In this document: piece by piece, positions 1 to 11,300 of the stretch
Numbering within the stretch: position 1 is the stretch's first letter
How the letters are laid out: each line of letters opens with the position of its first letter
NCBI GenBank assembly: GCA_963969365.1
Contig: OZ017752.1
Span: 1,922,001-1,986,000, forward strand
DNA: 64,000 nt
Reading direction: 5' to 3'
DNA from: Asterochloris sp. CNOR1
Lineage: Eukaryota; Chlorophyta; Trebouxiophyceae; Trebouxiales; Trebouxiaceae
Notes under the pieces: generated by a model
What the model was told of the DNA's origin: nothing
Databases searched by the model: none
The model's input: the letters and a program-made list of their open reading frames with translations, nothing else
Translations under genes and position numbers: made by a program

Positions 1-3000
1 GCACTGATTCCAGCATGCAAGCAGCCTCTTCTCAAGCCAATTGAGGATCTGGCCCTTGAACATTGATTGCTGCAAGCAGAAGCTAGCGGCCATTGCAGCT
101 GTGTTGCTGTAAACAGTGCAAACCCTGCTTCAGATCAGGCGGTAGCTCACCTGCAGGTGTGCAGCCAGCAGAGAGGGGTGTGTGCACTCCTCCACAATGG
201 CCAGAGCGCTACAGGCCGCCTCCTGCACATGCTGGTTGCCATCCAGCACACGGACCAGCAGGCCCTGCAGGGGCAGGAGCAGAGTGTGGCCTGCTGCAAC
301 ACGACATGTTCATTAGTGGACGAGGGCAATCTGCATGCACGGAACCCTGTACAGCAAGAGGAGTGCCAGAGGCAAGGAGCGCTCTTCTGAGGGCCGACAC
401 TGCTGGCTTCTCAAAGGTGCTGCACTTGCAGTCGTGCCGCGTAAATGCTGGGTGTCAGCAGGCGTATTCAGGTTGGAGCATGCGCTCCACTGTTTTGAGG
501 TCAGCGAGAAAGCTCTCTAGCAGTCAGCCTGTCTCAGCCTGCCAACAACAGCATGCACAGGTTTGGCAAGCACTGGCGGCTGCAGCCCAACTCACTTGGA
601 TGACTGCCTCCAGCTGCTGCAGCCCCTGATCCATGTTCTGAGAGGGGTCCAGCGCCTGCTCAGCAATCCAGTGCCCGTACCGCGACAACGCCCAGCAGGT
701 GATGGACCTGCACGGGCCAGCCAAGGGAGTGAACACATGGACAGCTGCATGTCCTGCAGGCCTCCCCCCTGCCTCCCACCACCCTCTTTTGCCTGGTTGC
801 TCAAAGCTATGCGATCCCCATGACCTGGATTTTCATTGCAGCCTAGAGCATGCCGTGCACCATGTCTTTCCTGCTGCGCTGCATCCAGATCTTTGCTGCT
901 ATGTCAACACAGTACACAAGCCGATTTTGCGGACTTTGCAGGAGTGGATGCAGTGAGCGGCATGAGCGGCATGCATCTTCATGGTCAAGAACAGGCAGTA
1001 GGGTGAAGCAACCCCACCTGACCAGTGGGCGCGAGTCCTGCAGGTTGGGCATCAGCAGATTGACAAGCTGCGGGAGGAAGGGGACCAGTCCAGTTGCACA
1101 GCCTATCGAAATGGCTCCCAGCGCCAGGATTGCGGACTCCCGAGCGCGCCAGTCAGGTTCCTGCAGGCAGCATGCAGACGTTGGTCCCCAGCAGCCCTGT
1201 GCCCTCAGGAGCCTCCAAGCTGCAACACATGCCCTGCGCACAACACCGGCTTGACGCAGGTGCCCAGAGGGGCCAGTGCTGCTCCACCTGCCGGTGTGCT
1301 GTTGTGTTATAACCTGGAAGCTGGGGAGCCAAGTAGGCACTTGATAAGACTTGAGAAAGGGAATGGTGCAGAGCTCACCTGCAGGCGGTGCTGCACCATC
1401 TACAGGCAGCCTGGAGGTTGGGGAGCCCAGCAATCGCTGGACGTCCCGCAAGGACAGAACAAAGCCCACCTGCAGGCGCTGCTGCACCACAGGGACCACC
1501 AGCGCGAGCAGGGAGTCCCCAAAGACAGTGCTCAGCACGTCCAGCCCGGTCGCGCTGCAGCGCCGCAGGTTCCACGAGCGCACCCCCTCCCCGCCCGCAT
1601 CCTGGTAATCCTCCTCCCCTCGGGTTGCCTGCCTGCACACAGCAGGCACCAAGCAGTGTCGCAAGCTGATCAGCTTGTGAGGCGGGGTGTGGCTCAAGAT
1701 GCAGCCTGACCAGAAGCGCCCACCACGACATAGCTTGACTGAGACCTGACATGTGGAGCTGATTCACACGAGGTGTGCAGTACAGCATGCCGAGAACAGC
1801 TCACATGTATGTAGAGGCAGCGCAGACATCTAGCTGCACTTGCAGTGTGGACATGGTATGTTGGGTTGGCAAAGCTGAGGCTGAGCAGCAGGTCATCTCT
1901 CACTGGTGGTGGAAGGGTTTGAGGTGCTGGTCATCATTGCGAGCGCAGCCGTTACTGGCGGCTGGCTGCTCTGCTGCCTCTGCATCCAGCACCTGCAGCC
2001 ATATGCAGCCGCACGGTACTGGCAGGCCACATGTGTAGGGGGGCCATCTACCAATGCTCGACAGCTCAGAGACCAGGCCGCTGCAAAACTTGAGGCCTGG
2101 CAAACATGCCTTGAGACAAGCATCACGCATCTGCATGGACCCCTGAGGAACAGGGCACGGAAGATGCCTGCTGCTGTTGCAAGACTGGCAGCTTTGCTTA
2201 CTTCTGCAGATCCCCACCAGCAAAAGCTGCATGCAGCCCTGCCCAACACCACGCCACACTTGCAGGTGCTGTGGCCCCTTCATTCCACGGCAGAGACGCA
2301 ACAAACAGCAGTGGGCACCCCCCTGACCCACCTCCTCATCGTCCTCCTCATATACCATATTTTTGAGCAGCACGGGGATGAGCGTCTGCAGGTGGGGCTG
2401 CAGCAGCTCGGGGCTCAGTCGTGCCTCACAGAAGGCGCTCCAGAACTCACACGACTCCAGGGCCAGGTCAGGATCCCCATCCTGCAGGCACGCATCTGAC
2501 CTTTGCGACTGCAACATTATGAACACTGATTAAACTGCTTGAGAAACTAGACCAAGGCTCAGTTCAGAAGGCCGAGTCAGGGGCCCCTTCCTGCAGGGCC
2601 AGCACTTCTCAGTAGCAGCACAGCAGAAGCGCTGGCCGTCAGAGCTTGCAGGACTCAAAGCTGAGCGCCAGGTCAAGGACCCATCTTGCAGGGGCAGCAT
2701 TTGGCTGATTAAAGGTATAGGATCTTTCAGAAATGCAGAATTGCCCAAATCAAAAAGCCAGGTTGCTCCTCCCGCAGGAACTCCCCTTCAAGTGCAGCAG
2801 AACCTGTGGCTGCCGCAGCATGAATTTGCACGATGCAGAGTGCCATGTCAGGGTCTCCATCCTGGAGGGCACCATTGGTGACCTCAACATGGGCCTTTTG
2901 CTTAGCACAGCACTTACGTATCCTAGTATCAAGGCCCACTGCCTACTAATGTTTGTGTCAGAAAGCTGTACTATCCATCAGCATACGTGTTAGAGCAAGG

Positions 3001-5939
3001 CAGACGCCAGACGGTGCGGCGCCAGGGACTTCACAGTGCCACTGTCCTTACATGTGACCGAGGCGACAAGGGGTCTGCTCACCAGTTGAATGGTCTGATT
3101 GCAGATGGAAGGCCTCACCTGGGTGGCCTGCAGCATGTAGGTGATGAGGCTGGACATGTGGGGCATGAGGCAGGAGGGCTGCAGGTGCAGCATCTGCACC
3201 AGGCCCACGCACACAACCCGGCGCACATCCTTGCTGCCCTCCTCTGCAAGGGCGAAGAGCCCCTGCAGGTACCTGCAGCAAGGCATTCACTTGTGTCAGG
3301 GCTCAGACTTTACATGAGGGGCCTATCAGCATCCAGGATCAGCATGCTGCTCCAATTCAGTCAAATGCCCCTGAAGCTGGTGTACACAGCAGAGGCAGCC
3401 ACTGCTGCTGCGACACAATCGGTCTTGGATCAGCGCTGTAGGCTTGTCCACTTGGCTGCCCTGCAGTGTGACTCAAGGCATCACCGACAAGCAGTCCTCA
3501 AAAGTGGCAGACGGCAGTGCACAAGGCACTCAGAGGCCATTCATGGGGAGCCAGCCATTTCAAGCAAGCCCTTGATGTGAGGAGTGGGGCGGCACAGCAC
3601 TCACTGGTCCAGGAAGGCGCCAATGGCCTGAGACACGGCCTCGGCCAGCAGGTTGACAATGGTGACTGCCTGCACCCGCAGCCCCACCGAGGGTGCCTTG
3701 AACAGGCTCAGCAGGCGGGGCATGAAGACCTGCACAGGCTTCTCGGCCAGCCCTGGCACCTCAGCCTGAAGCTGGGCAGGGCAGTCCTCGCAGACCTGCA
3801 GGCAGGTTGGATGGTTGGGGTCCTCTTGGCACAACCTGAGACTGCTGTGGCCATCTGTCTGCAACTGGGTGGGGCAGCCCTTGCACAAGGACACTGATCA
3901 GTGGCTGCTCCCTCCACGACTCGAGACTGCTGTGGCACCTCAGCACGCCCAAAGGCGGACTCGTCCTGACAACAGCCTTGCCCAACAGGGCCATCACTTG
4001 AGGGCGGCCCACATTTCTGCAATGCCTGTGGGCGCTGCGGCCCTGCAGTAGAAACTGCTGCTTGACGCCCAGTCGTTCAGTGCACAGCAGTCGCCGTGGT
4101 AAACAGCTTATTTTTAGGACTGCCCCTCGCGGACTGGTCCGCCCCCTACAGCTGCTGGGCGGAGGCCGCACCACTCTCAGTGGCTGGCAGGACCAAGATT
4201 GTACCTGTCATCTCACGTGCCTTACCCAGCCTGGCAAAGCCGCAGCTGCAACAGATGCCATCACTCAGAAAACAGTGACTCGCGCCCAAGGCTTTGGCCA
4301 CGCCGCAGCGTGGCCTCTCAGCAGCCATGCGTGGGCTGTTTCTGCTTGGCTGCATCTCCCACCTTGTGAAGGGCGTCCAAAGCCCCCTCCAGCTGCAGGG
4401 CGTCCCCACCATCCAGGCTCTGCGCCAAGCGCTGCACCAGCTCTGGCCATGCTGCCAGCCCCGCAGCGGCGACGACTGCGGCCACGCAGGTGCCCACTGT
4501 CTGGCGCAGCTGCCGGGACTGCTCCCGCAGCGCATGGAGCAGGGCAGCCTGCACAGGGCAGGCAAGACGCTGCTGAAGAGGTGCTGGGCCCTTATAGAGG
4601 TACACGGAAGACCAGCTGCTCTGCTGCGCAGCACCTGGGGCTTCTGCAGCGTATGCAAGAGGGTGCCTTGCACGGCACGGCCAGGACGTTGGCTGGACAA
4701 TTATGGCACACACTGACTCCTGGGCTTGAGGCTCCAGCCACATGCTGGGGCCTGGTAGGTGGCGCAGCTGCGGATTGCACTCCTCAGCATTCAGGCCAAT
4801 GTGGCCAGGCAGCTGCAGTGCCACCTTTGTCGCCAGGCCACACCACTGCCCCCGTGTGCAGCACCTTGGGATCCAGGGCTGCAGCACGCCCAGCCTCTGT
4901 CCAGCCAGTTGGCCACCCTGGCTGGACCCTCGCTGCCCGGTGCGGGGGCAACGATGCTGACAACTAGGCGAGACAAGGATGACATAAAAGCGGTCTTGGC
5001 TAAGCCAACATGGGGCCTCTGCGACTGCGACAGCATCAAGGTGGCTGGCAGGGCACCACAGACAGCATGTTAAAGGGCCGCAGCCTCAAGTGTGATTCTG
5101 CTGCTGCTCTCTGCTGTGTCGATTCTCAGTGCAAGGCCCACCTTGATGTAGCTCTGGAGGTCAGCAGGCGTCCCTTGAAATTGGGTCTTGAGGTTGTTCT
5201 TCAGCAGAAGGCCAGCGGCTTGCCGTACCTGCTGCCAAGCCAGCATGTGTCTCAGCCTGTTGCAATGCAAAAGGCGGCAGCAGGCCCAGGTCTACCCAAT
5301 CTTGAGACGTGCATCAGGGCAGTACAGGCAGCTGCCTCCCAGAGAGGCAGGCTGCCTTTGTGCATTCTGAGGCGGGCAGATGCCTGTGCAACAGCGCCAG
5401 CAAAGGGTTGCTTGACACAGCAGGCTGCTGCGGCTCACCTCAACGAGAGTGTCTGTGCCTGTGCCCTGGGCAAGGATGAAGGCCAAGTAGTTGTTGAAGT
5501 CTGAGACCTGGCTGCATTGTTTCAAGGCGTCAATGATCTGCAGGGGCAGCAAGGGCAGCATACTACAGCTTTTGCTTGCCATCATGCCAGAAGATGACAG
5601 GCTGTGATGGTGCGATTGCTTGACCTTTGGATAGGGCACAGGCCTCAACAAGCAGCCATGGCTACAGCACTCATGGTGGCAGCTGGACATCAGGCCGTTA
5701 TTGGTGGAGCTAAAGGGGCGCCGCTGACTAGTACTGATGGTGCAGCCTTCAATAGGCCTGAGGTCAGTGTCTGCCTTGCAGATGATCAGGTGATTGCCAG
5801 GCGTGCATGCAGGTCCCTCAGACCAGGAGCAAGTGGTGATGGCACCAACCTGACTTTGGTCACTGCCAGGCTGCTGGCTCTGTGCCAAGAGCCCGCAAAT
5901 GTGAGTCACTCCAGTCTCCTCGGGGGACCAGGTGCCCAT
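1..5939 (-). CDS. TNPO1: Transportin-1 (karyopherin beta-2), 3' end off window
   Basis: This is a HEAT-repeat nuclear import receptor that carries PY-NLS cargo through the nuclear pore. Eleven consecutive exons keep frame: 5850-5939, 5439-5537, 5142-5228, 4363-4548, 3605-3795, 3119-3272, 2332-2481, 1470-1628, 1018-1160, 596-707 and 151-264. They give about 495 residues of a family that is usually near 890, so the C-terminal half lies beyond base 1. Diagnostic segments are the N-terminal WSPEETGVTHICGLL, DFNNYLAFIL, VRQAAGLLLKNNLK, the acidic-loop flank SWNLRRCSA, LALGAISIGC, CWALSRYGHWI and VQEAACSALA, all in transportin order. The start is the first ATG ahead of the conserved W-x-PEE segment. 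The intron before the exon at 2481 and the one after the exon at 1470 hold decayed copies of those exon edges. The exon in bases 1-150 was not resolved. The family is certain; individual splice sites are inferred from frame and alignment from memory. Confidence 0.92.
1250..1400 (-). repeat. Two decayed copies of a transportin exon end plus donor
   Basis: The real exon ends at 1470 with GTGCAGCAGCGCCTGCAG followed by GTGGGC. Similar strings ending CACCGCCTGCAG/GTGAGC (near 1379) and CACACCGGCAG/GTGGAGC (near 1285) follow downstream in the same intron. A following intronic motif (GGCTCCCCA, then CTCCAGG or TTCCAGG) is repeated as well. The duplicated unit is about 90-100 bp and spans the splice donor. 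Confidence 0.65.
2560..2861 (-). repeat. Three decayed copies of a transportin acceptor and exon start
   Basis: The real exon starts at 2481 with GATGGGGATCCTGACCTGGC after CTGCAG. Upstream in the same intron, related strings start near 2861 (CCAG/GATGGAGACCCTGACATGG), 2686 (CAAG/ATGGGTCCTTGACCTGG) and 2591 (CTGCAG/GAAGGGGCCCCTGACTC). Each then drifts out of frame. Transportin alignment requires the exon at 3119 to join the exon at 2481 directly, so these copies are not extra exons. Confidence 0.75.
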
Positions 5940-6460
5940 CACATCTGCTCAGTTGATGCCTGACATCTGCACCTCTCCAGCTCCGCCACAAATTCTTCTG
6001 GAATTTGGCTCTTGTGGTTGCCAGCTGGGCCTCAGGGCTCTGGCCGCATAAGATCGGCAAGCAGGCACGACCAAATTTGCAAATTTGGTTGACCACATGA
6101 AAAATCCTGCCTGCATGTACACTTTGCTTCCGGAGTGCATCCAGATCTTTGCCTGAGTGCATTGCTGTAGCAGCGACGACTTCATGCTGAAGCTGATTCC
6201 GAAAGCATAGCTGCCGTGTGCTGAATCTTCAATGCCCAGCATCACCAACATTGTGAGTCCCTCAGGCATTCGGTGCTGAGGCGACAGGACAGGAAGGTAG
6301 ATCAAGGGCAGACAGCAGCACATGCTGCCTGCAGGGAGGCTCCCTGACCTCAGCGCTTGCGTTGTCCCTGATTGCATGGGCTGTGCGTTTCATCAGGGGA
6401 CGGCGCGGCGCTAGGCTGCAGGGCAGCGCTAGTAGCTCTCAACTCACAGACCAGAAGCAG
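5940..6460. promoter_or_regulatory. Divergent intergenic region, transportin / rhodanese
   Basis: These 521 bp separate the ATG of the minus-strand transportin from the first usable ATG of the plus-strand rhodanese protein. The region must hold both promoters and 5' UTRs. I see no clear TATA box or conserved open frame. A frame open upstream of 6461 on the plus strand has no ATG, so the rhodanese start is not extended into it. Confidence 0.4.
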
Positions 6461-8301
6461 ATGGGCAAGTTCCATGCAGCCCTGTCGCCCGCAGCAGTCC
6501 ACATGCTGGTGCGCTTGCACTGCCCTGGGCAGCAGCTGAAATTCAAGTCAGGCCATGCAACAACATGGACAGCTTGATGTGCACGATTGTAAATTCTGCC
6601 CTGCACTGCTGCAGGTGGAAACGGATCCTATTCTGCACTATGTGATTGACATCCGCAGCAGCGAGCAGCGGTCAGGGCAGCCGCTGCCGCAGGACCTGCA
6701 GGACGCCCTCCACATCCCAGGTGTGACCCAAGTGCACCTCTTGTGATCCCCTGCTGCAGATGCTGCGGAAGGTGCATGCTCTGCTGGCGGCCGCTCCGCT
6801 CATGCAGGGCACCCTGTGTCAGCAGCATGCTCCAGGTCAGGTTAGCTTCTCAGAGTGTCAGGGCGCCCAGGGGTCTTCAAAGTGCCTTCATGGCAGCTGA
6901 GCTTGGCGCACAGCTAATTCCGATGTTGAGCAATGTGCTGTGTGCCACGCTGCACAGGGGTACTGACCATGCTGAAACCCAGACCCTGCCCTGCAGGGGA
7001 CAAGCTGCAGCAGGTCCTGTCCAGCAAGGCCGCCTGGAGCTCATATCTGAAGGCGCCCAGCGAAACGCCTGCAACAGATCCACAGCCATACCCCTCTCTG
7101 GAGCACCTGCTGGTCTTTGTGGGCAGCAGCGATGAGGAGATGCAAGCTGCGGCAGCCACAGCAGCGGACCTGGGCTTCAACAGGAGCATGGTGCTCAAGG
7201 GCGGGCTGGGTGCCTACAGCTCAGCTGCACGTAAGCAGGTGGGTTAGGTTGATACCCCATGAGATGCAGGCCTGCAGGCTCTTGGCTTTGAGGGTGCAGA
7301 TCTGCTGCTCGGCTGTTTGCGAGCAGGCAACGCTCCAATTAAGCGAGCAGGCTACAGGAAGGACTGGGGGTCTCCCAACATCTGGTTGCCTGCAAGCAGG
7401 TCGGTCTGGTCTCACACCTCATGAATCATGCAGGCGGCAGGGACAGCTTGTAGACGCAAGTCATTGACTGGGAAGCTCACATGTTGGCTACCCATCTGCT
7501 TGTCTGCCCAAAAGTGCAGATACTTGTCGCTGTATCTGCTGCTAGGCCAGCTGCACAGCTGACAGCAGCTACTTGCCTGCTGTAACTGCAGGCTGACCTG
7601 TGCTTCCTCAACCGGGATGCCCTGGCAGCCCTGCTGGGGCATGTGGACATCGACACGCCCGTCAAAGACATTGCCGTCATTGACCTGCGGCGCTCAGATG
7701 AGCGCTCACTGTATGGCAGCATCCCAGGCAACCCTGGCTGCATTGGTGCAATTGGTCTGCTGCTTGTTTATAAGGGCCTGCCTTTGGAGCTGCTTGATGC
7801 TTTCAAATCCTTCATGCTTTCATCTGCGCTGTTGCCTAGTCCCAGCACACATGCTTGGTCTTCAGTGAGGCCTGTGCAGGCCTGAAACACGAATGACCCA
7901 TGATGAAGGCAGAGCAAGGGCTTGACGCATTTTGGGTGCCGCCTGCAGGCACCTCTCATGTTCCAGCAGATCAGCTCCCAGCAGCCCTGAACATGAGCTC
8001 CGAGGAGTTTGAAGAGGCCTACAGCTTTCCGAAACCAGGCAGCAGTGACTGGTTGGTCATGCAGTGCCGTACAAACCGCCGATCGGCTTGGGCTGCCCAG
8101 GTGGCTAGCGATGCTGGGATGCAGCATTGCTTAGTATATCGGCAGGGAGCTTATGGCTGGCGACTGCATCCGGCTGTGAAGGCTTATAGCAGTTTTGAGC
8201 GCCATGATGTCCCACCTGAACCTGAAAATGTGCAGACAGAAGTGGCTGACGCAGCAGCCGCAAAAGCAGAGCTTTCTCGCCTTGGCCTCCTTATCACCTA
8301 G
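6461..8301 (+). CDS. Tandem rhodanese-domain protein with an apparent +1 frameshift
   Basis: Two rhodanese-like domains are visible. The first starts ALSPAAVHML/VETDPILHYVIDIRSSEQ. The second contains VIDLRRSDERSLYGSIPG, then HVPADQLPAAL, the active-site-like CRTNRRSAW and a VYRQGAYGW helix. In the second domain the Cys sits in a C-R-T-N-R-R loop, which fits a phosphate or sulfur-transfer pocket; the substrate is unknown. Exons are 6461-6508, 6615-6835, 6997-7238, 7592-7727 and 7949-8301, giving about 332 residues. The second exon keeps frame only if one base (T at 6744) is skipped at TTG-TGA-T; otherwise a 28-nt intron must be assumed. The intron after 7727 begins GC (CAG/GCAACC). A GT donor at 7746 would add six residues and fits the family less well. 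The start is the only ATG in frame; organelle targeting cannot be judged. Confidence 0.8.
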
Positions 8302-8398
8302 TGCAGCTGACGCATACTGAGTATAAATCGAGACAGTTGAGCTAGTTTATTGAATAGCAGGCATGCAGCCATGATGAACTCTGTCTGAGGCTGGATGA

Positions 8399-11300
8399 TT
8401 ACTGGCCTGCTGCTGCCTGTCCAGCAGCAGCAGCCATCTCTGCAATGCTCATGGTCACTGAGACATTGGGCTTGGCGCTGTCAGCATCTGAGCCAGACTG
8501 CTTCTGGGAAGCCTGGTCTTCCTGTCCTCCCCCCTTGCTGGATGCGCGGGCTCTCTTAGCAGTGGCTGGCTCTGGCAGGTCTGACCCTAGGCCTGTATCA
8601 TGCCATGGAGATGTCTTTGCACATCTGCCAGGCTGTGAAGCGTGATTCACTGTGCAGGAAACAAGCTGGAAGGGATGTCAGTCTCCCTGCAATGCAGCCA
8701 GCGCTCCCTTCACACATGCCCACCATATAACAGCTCACCTCTGCTGGGGATTGGCGTGACTTGCTTTTGGCTGCTGCTTTCCACCTCTGCCTGCATCACG
8801 ACGGGCGTAGGCCCATTGGTCCTGCTGCCAGGCTTGTGGGCAGCTCCTCCAACCTCAGCAGCACCAGCAGCAGCCCCACTTGCAGGATGCTGCTGCTGGT
8901 GCTGTGAGGGGGTGCCGTCAAATTTGGGTGGGGGAGGCACACTATGAAGGCTGGCACTAGGGTCACTCAGCTTCCCTCTGGCCCGTCTGGAAGTGCTAGT
9001 GCCAGCCTTGGTGGCATGCCCTGCCTGTGGGCTGCCACCGAATGGCGACTGATGGTGCCTGACGACTGCTGGCTGCCTGCCGACTGCTGACAGCCGCTGT
9101 GCCACCTGGCGTGGCAGATCTCCCTCACTCAGCGGAGCGCCCAGCTCCCCTGGCTGGAATGCCACCATGCTGCACCAGCACATGAAAGATCAAAATCAGG
9201 AAGACGACGTCGCCTGGCAGCAGGGCCCGCTTTTGGGGAACAGAGGCAGCTAGAAGACAGAGGCAGCCTGCATTCCCTGCACTGCGCTGCAGCAGTTGAA
9301 AGTGGTGAACAAGCCAGCAAATTGCTGCACCAAAAAGGCTGCACAGACAAGCAAGCTGTCCGGCAAAAGCAGAGGCGTGGGCCACCTCAGGGTGCCAGGC
9401 AGGACGCCTGAGGGTCCTGACCATTTGTGCAAGCCCTGGGCAAAATTCTAGACACAGCCCACCTGCAGTAGTTGTCCTGGGAGGAGATCGCCAGGAAAGC
9501 ACCATCTGGCGACCATGCCAGGTCCGTCAAGGGGGCATAGTGCAGCCTGCCGATGACAGCAATGGGCGCTATATTCTGCAGCAGCAGCAGCAGCCATTGC
9601 TGTAAGCCTCTCTGCCAGCAGCAGCTGCCTGCCCAGCCGAGTATGCATTGGTTGCATGCCACACATCCCCTTGCAGCTCAACACACAAGGGTGCTACAGA
9701 AGGGATGCAGGTGGTAGCACCGCCAGAAGTGCAGTCTGGCAGGGGCTTTGACCCTTGCAACTCAGCAGAAGGAAGCCAAGGGACATCAGCAGCCCACCTG
9801 CGTTTCATAAATCATGACGCTGTCCATAGTTGCAATTGCGAAGACCATGTTGTAGGGCAGCCTGATAGGGCTGGCGGGGGGTGTCTCCCTCTCCGCCCAT
9901 GCAGCTGCTGCAGGCTGCTGATGGGCTGGCGCCTCCTCCTGCGGGCTGGCCACCGCAAAGAGCACGGGGCAGAAACGCACTGCCACAATGGCCTGAAAGT
10001 GCATGCGTGAAGGGGTCAGTCACGCCTGTTGCGCCCACTTGCCGGTGGCAGGTTGCTCCAAGGGTGGCGCATTGTCTTGCAAAGCTGACCCACAGGGAGG
10101 GTGTGGGGCAGAACCGCTGTGGCGCAATGGCCTGTGATGGCATGCAGACATCAGAGCCTTCAACAAACTAAACACCACAACTAACATTGCCGGGAGCTGA
10201 GGTCGCCTTGCTCTGCTGATGTTCGGAGTCAGGAGGCGCCTGCCCCTGCATGTGGGGCGGTGGCTGGACACTGCACGCCCCCTGGTTGGCCGGGGCTGCT
10301 GCCTCTGCACAGGACCACTGTGCCGCTGAAAGTGCTGTGTACTCGCTACATGCAAGATCTCAGTTGCTGCTTCTTGCAGTTGTGGCGCCGCATCAACAAG
10401 CTTACAATACTGTGAGTGGTCCACCTTGTCAGGGGACGGCAGGTGCATGATGGGAGCTGCCCACTTGCCCCGCGCATACACCCACGCCGTGTCCACCGGG
10501 GCTGCTAGGGGGTCTTTCTTGAACTGTCCTGCAGCCATCACGGCCATGGCCCCATCTGGAGACCAGGCCAGCCGCCTGAAGAAGGCCCCTCCAATGCTCT
10601 CGTCATGGAACATGGCACATCGCTTGGCTGCTGGCGCTGCACCAGCACCCTCCTGGGTACCACCTGCACAAGTGCAGCAGTGCTTATCCTGCCGAGTCCC
10701 TCATCAGGGACCTTGAGCATGCGCTTATCTGTTCGCACAGGTGCTGCAGCAGCTCCCCCTCCCTCTCACAGGCACCACCTGCACATGGGGCATGGCAAAG
10801 ACTTTGGCTGCCCGTGCCGGTACCAGGTGCTGCAGCTTAGGACCAGTTGGGCATATGCAGCATTGGCTCCACAGATGCTGCAGCAGTGCCTTCATGTGGG
10901 CGCCCATATATGCAACGGCAGTTAGCCACATCGAATTGTGTTGTCAGCCCAAATGATGCAGCAGCACTGTCCAACACACAAGTGCATACAAGCAGGATCT
11001 TGCATGCTGAGAGTTCCCTTGTGAGGCAATGAGTCTGTGCAGGCGTGCAGCTGCATGCTTGCACAGTGGCCATAAACCTGCAACTGCGCCAGCCTCAGTC
11101 ACCAGCATGCTGCTCAATCCTCCCCCACAAATGCAGGTGCTGTGCTGCCAGCCTGTGAATGCTGCTTGATGTGATCCCTTGGCAGCTTGTTGCGATAGCA
11201 GAGCCTGACAACCAGGCTTGCAGGAGCGTCTGCAAAACATGCCAATGTGGACGCACAGGCAGCCTGCCCCGAAGCTGCGAGGAATCTGCACCAGGTGGTG

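Noticed and set aside
2560-2861. Mutually exclusive or alternative exons in transportin
   Set aside because: The copies lose frame or hit stops within about 20 codons and lack matching donors, so they cannot replace the exon at 2481.
4062-4967. 301-codon open frame on the plus strand
   Set aside because: It is antisense to a certain transportin exon (4363-4548) and has no recognisable domain.
6732-6759. 28-nt intron in the rhodanese gene
   Set aside because: It would keep frame and ends TGCAG, but 28 nt is shorter than introns are normally found to be, and it would delete residues that form a natural helix. The frameshift or indel reading is preferred but not proven.
7728-7745. GT donor after 7745 instead of GC after 7727
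   Set aside because: It keeps frame but inserts six residues between SIPG and TSHVP, where rhodanese relatives run straight through.
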